DNA of 64,000 nucleotides from the NCBI RefSeq assembly GCF_900185715.1, contig NZ_FYAS01000011.1, positions 95,281 through 159,280 of the forward strand, given 5' to 3'. This document shows, piece by piece, positions 58,247-64,000 of the stretch. Under the pieces are notes generated by a model. It was not told the origin of the DNA. It searched no databases and saw only the letters and a program-made list of their open reading frames with translations. Positions within the stretch are counted from its first letter, which is position 1; every line of letters starts with the position of its first letter. Source of the DNA: Allobosea sp. CS1GBMeth4 (GTDB taxonomy: Bacteria; Pseudomonadota; Alphaproteobacteria; Rhizobiales; Beijerinckiaceae). A program made the position numbers and the translations under genes.

Positions 58247-59611
58247 ATGACGGACATGCAGCCCGCCCGGACCTGCCTCGCCATCGTGCTGGCGGCGGGC
58301 GAGGGGACCCGGATGAAGTCGGCGCGGCCGAAGGTGCTGCACGAGATGGCCGGCCGTTCGCTGCTCGGCCATACGCTGGCGGCGGTGACGGCCGCCGGCG
58401 CCGATGCGATCGCCGTCGTCGTCGGACCCGACCGGCCGGACGTCGAGGCGGAGGTACGCAAGCATGCCCCGCACGCCGCGGTCTTCGTCCAGAGCGAACG
58501 GCGCGGCACGGCGCATGCGGTGCTCGCGGCGCGCGAGAGTTTGACGGCCGGCCATGGCGACGTCCTGGTCGCTTTCGCCGATACGCCGCTGGTGCGCCCC
58601 GAGACCTTCGCGGTCCTCCGTAACGCCGTGCGGGACGGGGCTGCCGTGGCCGCCCTCGGCTTCGAGGCGCGCGATCCGACCGGCTATGGCCGCCTCGTCA
58701 CGCGGGACGGCGAGCTGCAGGCGATCGTCGAGCACAAGGACGCCGACGAGGCGACCCGCGCCGTCACGCTCTGCAATGCCGGGCTGATGGCGCTCGACGG
58801 CGTGCAGGCGCTGTCGATCCTGGAGGCGATCGGCCACGCCAATGCGCAGAACGAGTACTATCTGACCGACGCCGTCGCGGTGGCGCGGCACAAGGGATTG
58901 CGGGCGGTGGCGCGCGTCGCGCCCGAGGCCGAGGTGCAGGGGGTGAACGACCGCGCCCAGCTCGCCGCGGCGGAAGCCGATTTCCAGCGCCGCAAGCGGC
59001 TGGCGGTGATGATGGCGGGTGCGACGCTGGTCGCGCCCGAGACGGTGTTCTTCAGCCACGACACCGTCGTCGGCCGCGACGTCGTGATCGAGCCCAACGT
59101 GGTCTTCGGTCCCGGCGTCCGGATCGCGGACAATGCCGTGATCCACGCCTTCTCGCATCTCGAGGGAGCGAGCGTCGGGCCGGGCGCCTCGATCGGACCC
59201 TATGCGCGGCTGCGTCCCGGGGCCGAGCTGGCGAAGGGCGCCAGGGTCGGCAATTTCGTCGAGATCAAGGCGGCGGCGATCGGCGAGGGCGCCAAGGTCA
59301 ACCACCTGACCTATATCGGTGACGCCGAGATCGGCGCGAGGGCCAATATCGGCGCCGGCACGATCACCTGCAATTACGACGGTTTCTCCAAGGCCAAGAC
59401 GATCATCGGCGAGGGCGCCTTCATCGGCTCCAACTCGGCCCTGGTCGCGCCGGTCAGGATCGGGGCGGGCGCCTATGTCGGCTCGGGCTCCGTCATCACC
59501 CGCGACGTCCAGCCCGACGCGCTCGCCGTCGCGCGCGGGCGGCAGATCGAGCGCGAGGGCTGGGCCGCGGCCTTCCGCGCCGCGGCCAGGGCCCGAAAGG
59601 CTGCGCAGTAG
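58247..59611 (+). CDS. glmU: Bifunctional GlmU: glucosamine-1-phosphate N-acetyltransferase/UDP-GlcNAc pyrophosphorylase
   Basis: 454 residues; makes UDP-GlcNAc for peptidoglycan and lipid A. The N-terminal uridylyltransferase domain has LAAGEGTRM at 15-23 followed by [19 protein letters not shown]. The C-terminal left-handed beta-helix (about 250-430) carries the acetyltransferase site with [40 protein letters not shown] and [22 protein letters not shown] 58247 gives the usual distance to the pyrophosphorylase loop. glmS follows 109 bp downstream, so the pair supplies both steps from glucosamine-6-P (GlmM is elsewhere). Confidence 0.97.
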   Translation: MTDMQPARTCLAIVLAAGEGTRMKSARPKVLHEMAGRSLLGHTLAAVTAAGADAIAVVVGPDRPDVEAEVRKHAPHAAVFVQSERRGTAHAVLAARESLTAGHGDVLVAFADTPLVRPETFAVLRNAVRDGAAVAALGFEARDPTGYGRLVTRDGELQAIVEHKDADEATRAVTLCNAGLMALDGVQALSILEAIGHANAQNEYYLTDAVAVARHKGLRAVARVAPEAEVQGVNDRAQLAAAEADFQRRKRLAVMMAGATLVAPETVFFSHDTVVGRDVVIEPNVVFGPGVRIADNAVIHAFSHLEGASVGPGASIGPYARLRPGAELAKGARVGNFVEIKAAAIGEGAKVNHLTYIGDAEIGARANIGAGTITCNYDGFSKAKTIIGEGAFIGSNSALVAPVRIGAGAYVGSGSVITRDVQPDALAVARGRQIEREGWAAAFRAAARARKAAQ

Positions 59612-59720
59612 GCGCGGCCACGGCCCATTTCAGTCACAGTTCGACATTCAACGTGATTTCGCATTTGCGCCGTCGCGCATTATGGCGATGCGCATCGACA
59701 TCAACGGACGAGGCACATCC

Positions 59721-61541
59721 ATGTGCGGGATCGTGGGCATTCTCGGCAAGCAGGCCGTCGCGGGCCAGGTCGTCGAGGCGCTGCGGCGGCTCGAATATCG
59801 CGGCTATGATTCAGCCGGCGTCGCGACGCTCGAAGGCGGCCGGCTGAGCCGCCGCCGCGCCGAGGGCAAGCTCAGGAATCTCGAGGTGCGCCTGTCGAAC
59901 GAGCCGCTCGAGGGGCTGATCGGCATCGGCCATACCCGCTGGGCGACGCATGGCCGGCCGAACGAGACCAACGCCCATCCGCATGCGACCGAGAAGCTCG
60001 CGGTGGTCCATAACGGCATCATCGAGAATTTCCGCGAGCTCAAGGCCGAGCTCGAGGCCGACGGCTACGGTTTCGAGACGCAGACCGACACCGAGGTCGT
60101 CGCGCAATTGGTCACCCGCGAGATGGATCGCGGGCTGGGGCCAGTCGAGGCGATCGCGCGGTGCCTGCCGCGCCTGCGCGGCGCCTTCGCGCTGGCTTTC
60201 CTGTTCCAGGGTGAGGAAGACCTGCTGATCGGCGCCCGCAACGGCCCGCCGCTCGCGGTCGGCGTCGGCGACGGCGAGATGTATCTCGGCTCGGACGCGG
60301 TCGCGCTCTCGCCCTTCACCAATCTGATCGCCTATCTGGAGGACGGCGACTGGGTCGTCCTCAACCGCCGCGGCGCGACCTTCTACGACCGCAGCAACAC
60401 CCAGGTCGAGCGGCGCGCCCGCCAGGTCGCCGCCGGCGCCCTGCTGGTCGACAAGGGCAATCACCGCCATTTCATGGCCAAGGAGATCCACGAGCAGCCC
60501 GAGGTCGTCGGCCACACGCTGACGCATTATCTCGATATGGCCGCCGGGACCCTGCAGCCGCTGGAAGGCGTCGACTGGACCAAGCTGTCGCGCATCTCGA
60601 TGTCGGCCTGCGGCACCGCCTATTATGCCGGTCTGACCGCCAAGTACTGGTTCGAGAAGCTGGCGCGCCTGTCGGTCGAGATCGATGTCGCCTCCGAATT
60701 CCGCTATCGCGAGCCGCCGATGCCGGCCGACGGGCTGTCGCTGTTCATCTCGCAATCGGGCGAGACCGCCGACACGCTCGCCTGCCTGCAATATGCCCGC
60801 AAGCAGACGCAGACGATCCTCTCGGTCGTCAACATGCCGACCTCGACCATCGCCCGCGAGAGCGACGTCGTGGCCCCGACGCTCGCCGGGCCGGAGATCG
60901 GCGTCGCCTCGACCAAGGCGTTCACCTGCCAGCTCACCGCACTCGCCTGCCTGGCGCTGACGGCGGCGCGCGCCCGCGGCGTGATCTCCGCCGAGCAGGA
61001 AGCGCAGCATGTCCAGAACCTGATTTCGCTGCCCGGGCTGATGGCCAAGGTGCTGGAGCTCGAGCCGCAGGCGGAGGCGCTCGCCCGTGAACTCTCCAAG
61101 GCCAAGGACGTGCTCTATCTCGGCCGCGGCACCGCCTACCCGCTGGCGCTGGAAGGCGCGCTGAAGCTCAAGGAAATCAGCTACATCCACGCCGAAGGTT
61201 ATCCGGCGGGCGAGCTGAAGCACGGCCCGATCGCGCTGATCGACGAGGCGATGCCGGTCATCGTCATCGCCCCGCATGACGGGCTCTTCGAGAAGACCGC
61301 CTCGAACATGCAGGAGGTCGCGGCGCGCGGCGGCCGGATCATCCTGATCACCGACGCCAAGGGCGCGGCCGAGGCGGGGATCGTGCCGGAGGCGACGATC
61401 ATCATGCCGGAGATGGACCCGCTCTTCGCGCCGATCGTCTATGCGCTCCCGATCCAGATGATCGCCTATCAGACCGCCGTCTTCATGGGCAAGGACGTCG
61501 ACCAGCCGCGCAATCTGGCGAAATCCGTCACGGTCGAGTGA
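59721..61541 (+). CDS. glmS: Glutamine--fructose-6-phosphate aminotransferase (isomerizing)
   Basis: 606 residues; first committed step of hexosamine synthesis. The Ntn-hydrolase glutaminase domain begins MCGIVGILGK, with Cys2 as nucleophile after Met removal, so ATG 59721 is certain. RWATHGRPNETNAHPH and HNGIIENFRELKAEL follow. Two SIS domains (from about residue 285) have MSACGTAYYAGLTAKYWFEK, FISQSGETADTLACLQYA, STKAFTCQLTALACLAL and the C-terminal KSVTVE. There is no glmS ribozyme, as expected outside Firmicutes. The 3' end overlaps the convergent DUF454 gene by 14 bp. Confidence 0.97.
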   Translation: MCGIVGILGKQAVAGQVVEALRRLEYRGYDSAGVATLEGGRLSRRRAEGKLRNLEVRLSNEPLEGLIGIGHTRWATHGRPNETNAHPHATEKLAVVHNGIIENFRELKAELEADGYGFETQTDTEVVAQLVTREMDRGLGPVEAIARCLPRLRGAFALAFLFQGEEDLLIGARNGPPLAVGVGDGEMYLGSDAVALSPFTNLIAYLEDGDWVVLNRRGATFYDRSNTQVERRARQVAAGALLVDKGNHRHFMAKEIHEQPEVVGHTLTHYLDMAAGTLQPLEGVDWTKLSRISMSACGTAYYAGLTAKYWFEKLARLSVEIDVASEFRYREPPMPADGLSLFISQSGETADTLACLQYARKQTQTILSVVNMPTSTIARESDVVAPTLAGPEIGVASTKAFTCQLTALACLALTAARARGVISAEQEAQHVQNLISLPGLMAKVLELEPQAEALARELSKAKDVLYLGRGTAYPLALEGALKLKEISYIHAEGYPAGELKHGPIALIDEAMPVIVIAPHDGLFEKTASNMQEVAARGGRIILITDAKGAAEAGIVPEATIIMPEMDPLFAPIVYALPIQMIAYQTAVFMGKDVDQPRNLAKSVTVE

Positions 61542-61938
61542 CCTCGTCGCCGTCGGGTTCCGGCCGGCTCGCGACATAGCTGCCGGCCGCGAGCAGGCCG
61601 GCGCCGCTCAGCCAGAGCGCGATCGGCGGGGCATCGGTCGCCGCCACGATCACGAAGCTCAACGCCATCGAGCCGCAGGCGATGTATTTCGTCCTGCGGG
61701 CGATCGCGCCCGTGCGGCGCCAGCGCAGCACTTCCGGACCGAGCCGGGGATGGTTGACGAGCCAGCTCTCGAAACGTGGCGAGGAGCGCGAGAAGCACCA
61801 GGCGGCCGCGATCAGGAAGATCGTGCCCGGCATCACCGGCAGGATCACCCCGATGATGCCGAGCAGAACGCAGAGCCAGCCGACCGCAAGATAGAGCGGC
61901 CGATGCCAGCGGCGTTTAGATCTGGACGGTTCGGACAC
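61528..61938 (-). CDS. DUF454 (YbaN) family inner-membrane protein
   Basis: 136-residue membrane protein of the YbaN/DUF454 family: RPLYLAVGWLCVLLGIIGVI, then LPVMPGTIFLIAAAWCFSRS, SPRFESWLVNHPRLGPEVLR, with two further hydrophobic segments near the C-terminus. Function unknown. The GTG at 61938 is preferred; the frame continues upstream to an ATG at 62031, but that stretch is the palindromic repeat at 61949-62059. It runs against glmS, sharing 14 bp at the 3' ends, so there is no room for a terminator between them. Confidence 0.82.
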   Translation of the reverse strand: MSEPSRSKRRWHRPLYLAVGWLCVLLGIIGVILPVMPGTIFLIAAAWCFSRSSPRFESWLVNHPRLGPEVLRWRRTGAIARRTKYIACGSMALSFVIVAATDAPPIALWLSGAGLLAAGSYVASRPEPDGDEVTRP

Positions 61939-61948
61939 GAGGCCTATC

Positions 61949-62059
61949 GACGAATGGGGAGCTGGAGCATTCCGGAGAACTCGTTCGCTGGAATGCTCCA
62001 GCTCTTTGGGTCTACGCAATTCCGGACGCAAACCCGCTACGCAGTTTTGCTGGAATTGC
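61949..62059. repeat. Double-hairpin repeat between DUF454 and DUF502 genes
   Basis: First hairpin: GAGCTGGAGCATTCC (61949-61963) pairs perfectly over 15 bp with GGAATGCTCCAGCTC (61990-62004). Second: GCAATTCC (62016-62023) pairs with GGAATTGC (62052-62059). The two-hairpin plan resembles the element at 63761-63875, but the sequence is different. It occupies about half of the 208-bp divergent region. Confidence 0.75.
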
Positions 62060-62146
62060 CCTAGCCAGCCGCCTGCACTCGACTATCGTTCGATAGTGCG
62101 GCGCAATATGGTCAGGCCGCAAGAGCGATGGAGACCCGGATCGTCG

Positions 62147-62854
62147 ATGACTGCCGCACGCACGCCCGATCCGCGTCTCGTCGTCCAGCCCGATCTGTTG
62201 CGGCCGACCTTCGGCACCAGGCTGCGGCGCTACTTCCTCACCGGGCTCGTGCTGGCCGCTCCACTCGCGATCACCGCTTCGGTGACCTGGTGGTTCATCA
62301 ACCTGGTCGACGGAATGGTGAAGCCGCTGGTCCCGGCCCGGTTCTGGCCCGACAGCCATCTGCCGTTTCCACTGCCGGGATTCGGCGTCGTCATCGCCCT
62401 GGTCGGGCTGACGCTGCTCGGCTTCCTGGCGGCGAACCTCGTCGGGCGCACGCTGATCGGCGCGGGCGAGGCGATCCTGCACCGCATGCCGGTGGTGCGC
62501 GGGCTCTACAAGGGCGTGAAGCAGATCTTCGAGACGATCTTCGCCCAGTCCGGCACCTCGTTCCGCAAGGTCGGCATGGTGCAGTTTCCGCAGCCGGGCA
62601 TGTGGTCGATCGTCTTCATCGCGCAGGAGGCGGCGCCCGAGATCGCCGGCAAGCTGCCCGACGGAGAGGAGCAGATCGGTGTCTTCCTGCCCTGCACGCC
62701 GAACCCGACGACCGGCTTCTTCTTCTACCTGCCGCGACGGGAGGTGGTGGAGCTCTCGATCTCGGTCGAGGACGGCGCCAAGCTGATCATGTCCGCCGGG
62801 CTGATCCAGCCCGGCGAAACGGCGCCGCGCGCCGCGGTCGAGGACCGCACCTAG
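62147..62854 (+). CDS. DUF502 family inner-membrane protein
   Basis: 235 residues with two strong transmembrane segments (about 27-50, TGLVLAAPLAITASVTWWFI, and about 78-97, VVIALVGLTLLGFLAANLVG), then a soluble domain with GEAILHRMPVVRGLYKGVKQ, FRKVGMVQFPQPGMWSIVFI and CTPNPTTGFFFYLPRREVVE. This is the complete DUF502 pattern; function unknown. ATG 62147 is chosen because upstream in-frame sequence runs into the repeat. It converges with the AraC-type gene (1 bp between stops). Confidence 0.87.
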   Translation: MTAARTPDPRLVVQPDLLRPTFGTRLRRYFLTGLVLAAPLAITASVTWWFINLVDGMVKPLVPARFWPDSHLPFPLPGFGVVIALVGLTLLGFLAANLVGRTLIGAGEAILHRMPVVRGLYKGVKQIFETIFAQSGTSFRKVGMVQFPQPGMWSIVFIAQEAAPEIAGKLPDGEEQIGVFLPCTPNPTTGFFFYLPRREVVELSISVEDGAKLIMSAGLIQPGETAPRAAVEDRT

Positions 62855-62855
62855 C

Positions 62856-63689
62856 TCAGGGCTTCAGCGGCAGCCAGATCTCGACGACGCCGTTGCCGGT
62901 CGCGCCGTCGAAGCGCTCGTCCATCAGCTCGAGCGTCACGCCCATGGCGGGCTCGCGGCCCGAGGCGGGCAGCCAGTCGCGCCAGATCGATTCAAACGTT
63001 TGTTTGATGCCGGTGACATGGCCGCTGTGCTCGAAGACGGCGTAGCTCTGCTCAGGCACGCTCAGGCGCGTGAATTCCTCGGGCAGGTTGCCGAAGGACG
63101 AGACCTCGGCGCCGGCGATATAGTCGAAGGTCCCGTCATCTTCGCAATTATAGCTCGCTCCATAGGCGACATGGCCTTTCTGGCCGGGGATATGGCCGAA
63201 ATGGGGAGAGATCCTCTGCCAGAGCAGCGGGATGCCCTGCGTGTTGTCGACCGAGAAACGGCCGCTGAAGCCGGCGATCAGCAGCGGCTTGCCGGTGACG
63301 AAGCGGGGTTCGGCGAGGGGCGTTCGGGATGCGGCGTGCATGGACAGAGGCTCCACGAGAGCGAGGGAGGAGAGGTCGCGCCGCGCGCGCAGCTCTTCCG
63401 GCGTGATGCCGAACTGCTCGCGGAAGGCGCGGGTGAAGGCCTCGTGAGAGCCATAGCCCCAGTCGAGCGCGACCTGGAGGATGTCGGGCGCGCCGCTCGC
63501 CAGCTGGCGCGCCGCTTCCGAGAGTCGGCGCTCGCGCACATAGCGCATCACCGAGCGGCCGGTCGCCACGCCGAAGGCACGGCTGAGATGGAAGCGCGAG
63601 ACGCCGCTCACCCAGGCGATCTCATCGAGCGAGAGCTCGGAGGCGAAGCGGCTTTCGATGCACCAGAGGGCTTTCTTGATCGGATCCAT
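62856..63689 (-). CDS. AraC family regulator with GyrI-like effector domain
   Basis: 277 residues. Two HTH motifs lie at the N-terminus (about 1-105): LSLDEIAWVSGVSRFHLSRA and ILQVALDWGYGSHEAFTRAF with EQFGITPEELRARR. A GyrI-like small-molecule-binding domain (about 120-277) follows, with LIAGFSGRFSVDNTQGIPLL, FDYIAGAEVSSFG and YAVFEHSGHVTGIKQTFESI. This is the SbmC/Rob-type architecture used to sense hydrophobic compounds. ATG 63689 was chosen; the open frame upstream lacks conservation. It lies between DUF502 and the IS-associated element. Target genes unknown. Confidence 0.92.
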   Translation of the reverse strand: MDPIKKALWCIESRFASELSLDEIAWVSGVSRFHLSRAFGVATGRSVMRYVRERRLSEAARQLASGAPDILQVALDWGYGSHEAFTRAFREQFGITPEELRARRDLSSLALVEPLSMHAASRTPLAEPRFVTGKPLLIAGFSGRFSVDNTQGIPLLWQRISPHFGHIPGQKGHVAYGASYNCEDDGTFDYIAGAEVSSFGNLPEEFTRLSVPEQSYAVFEHSGHVTGIKQTFESIWRDWLPASGREPAMGVTLELMDERFDGATGNGVVEIWLPLKP

Positions 63690-63760
63690 GGCTCCCTCAC
63701 GAAACGCCGGCACCATGGCGGAGGCAAGACGCGCCCGCTTGATCGGGATTGCTGTTTGGC

Positions 63761-63875
63761 TAGAGCCCGTTCCGATCAGCTTGCACCGCAAGCTGATCGG
63801 TAAAACGGTCTCTACACCGAAGCGAGAGACGGATTCACCGATCAGATTGATCCAATCTGATCGGATCCGGCTCTA
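63761..63875. mobile_element. 115-bp double-hairpin element with TAGAGCC termini (MITE- or IS-end-like)
   Basis: The ends TAGAGCC (63761-63767) and GGCTCTA (63869-63875) are perfect inverted repeats. Inside are two strong hairpins: CCGATCAGCTTGC/GCAAGCTGATCGG (63772-63800, 13-bp arms) and CCGATCAGATTG/CAATCTGATCGG (63838-63864, 12-bp arms). The stop codon of the adjoining transposase lies on the last three bases of the right end. It may be the terminal region of that insertion sequence or a small non-autonomous element next to it. Confidence 0.7.
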
Positions 63876-64000
63876 GGTTCTGGACTCATAAGCCCTGAGC
63901 CAGAGTCGGGTTGATGCGAGGGTGACAGCTGCGAGGAAGTTTCTGGCGAGCTTGTCGAAGCGGGTCGCGACGCGCCGGAAGTGCTTGAGCTTGCAGAAGT
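63873..64000 (-). CDS. IS5-family transposase, C-terminal fragment cut by the window edge
   Basis: The last 41 codons and stop of a transposase on the minus strand. The translation contains KHFRRVATRFDKLARNFLAA and ends TRLWLRAYESRT, the characteristic C-terminus of IS5-family (IS427-group) DDE transposases of Hyphomicrobiales. The rest lies beyond base 64000, so completeness cannot be judged. It is the only transposase in the window. The stop codon coincides with the inner end of the adjacent 115-bp element. Confidence 0.85.
   Translation of the reverse strand, partial: FCKLKHFRRVATRFDKLARNFLAAVTLASTRLWLRAYESRT

Noticed and set aside
59612..59720. glmS ribozyme upstream of glmS
   Set aside because: The 109-bp leader is too short and lacks the conserved core; the ribozyme is not expected in alphaproteobacteria.
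61939..62031. Longer DUF454 N-terminus starting at 62031
   Set aside because: The extra codons are encoded by the palindromic repeat at 61949-62059, and the family domain starts after the GTG at 61938.

Overview
This window comes from a high-GC alphaproteobacterium of the order Hyphomicrobiales (Rhizobiales). Gene order and repeat style resemble Bosea or a close relative; that genus assignment is an inference. The evidence is the block rpsB-tsf-pyrH-frr-uppS-cdsA-dxr-rseP-bamA-lpxD-fabZ-lpxA-lpxI-lpxB, the use of LpxI rather than LpxH, the run trpG-trpD-trpC-moaC-moeA next to lexA, a GTTC-N7-GTTC SOS box at lexA, and several families of palindromic intergenic repeats. The window is mostly chromosomal core. 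I see no tRNA, rRNA, CRISPR array or prophage. The only transposase is a truncated IS5-type fragment at the right edge.

Layout. 1-6.8 kb: the 3' part of dnaE, then small accessory genes (FkbM methyltransferase, nicotinamidase, WYL regulator, a VOC protein, a secreted hypothetical protein, and an ABM-domain monooxygenase behind a SoxR-type promoter). 7-22.7 kb, plus strand: translation, isoprenoid, envelope biogenesis and lipid A genes. 22.7-26.8 kb, minus strand: a tripartite tricarboxylate-type binding protein, citrate synthase and glutamyl-tRNA synthetase. 27-34.3 kb: comEC (plus), then lexA and the trpGDC-moaC-moeA unit (minus). 34.5-37.4 kb: an ECF sigma factor of the ECF42 type with its DGPF partner and two further genes. 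A near-identical promoter motif stands before both halves of this cluster. 37.6-40.9 kb: aldo/keto reductase, MFS exporter and divergent LysR regulator. 41-47.5 kb: a three-gene ABC importer, trpE and ppiD. 47.7-50.9 kb: tpiA-secG-pyrG. 51-54.2 kb: a DUF350 / DUF1190 / glutathionylspermidine-synthase-like cassette followed by a VOC protein. 54.2-58 kb: mdoG-mdoH (periplasmic glucans). 58.2-62.9 kb: glmU, glmS, DUF454 and DUF502 genes. 62.9-64 kb: an AraC/GyrI regulator, a 115-bp double-hairpin element and the IS5-type transposase end.

How it fits together. The 7-22.7 kb block links translation (rpsB, tsf, frr) with undecaprenyl, phospholipid, DXP-pathway, outer-membrane assembly and lipid A genes. 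GlmU and GlmS at 58-61 kb supply the UDP-GlcNAc that LpxA uses. The trp genes are split in two: trpG-D-C at 32-34 kb, and a free-standing trpE at 44 kb. The ABC importer beside trpE may carry tryptophan or a related aromatic compound.

The strongest leads for new biology are the ECF42 mini-regulon with its duplicated promoter, the DUF350-DUF1190-ATP-grasp cassette, the SoxR-type promoter of the ABM gene, and the nested or hairpin-rich repeats.
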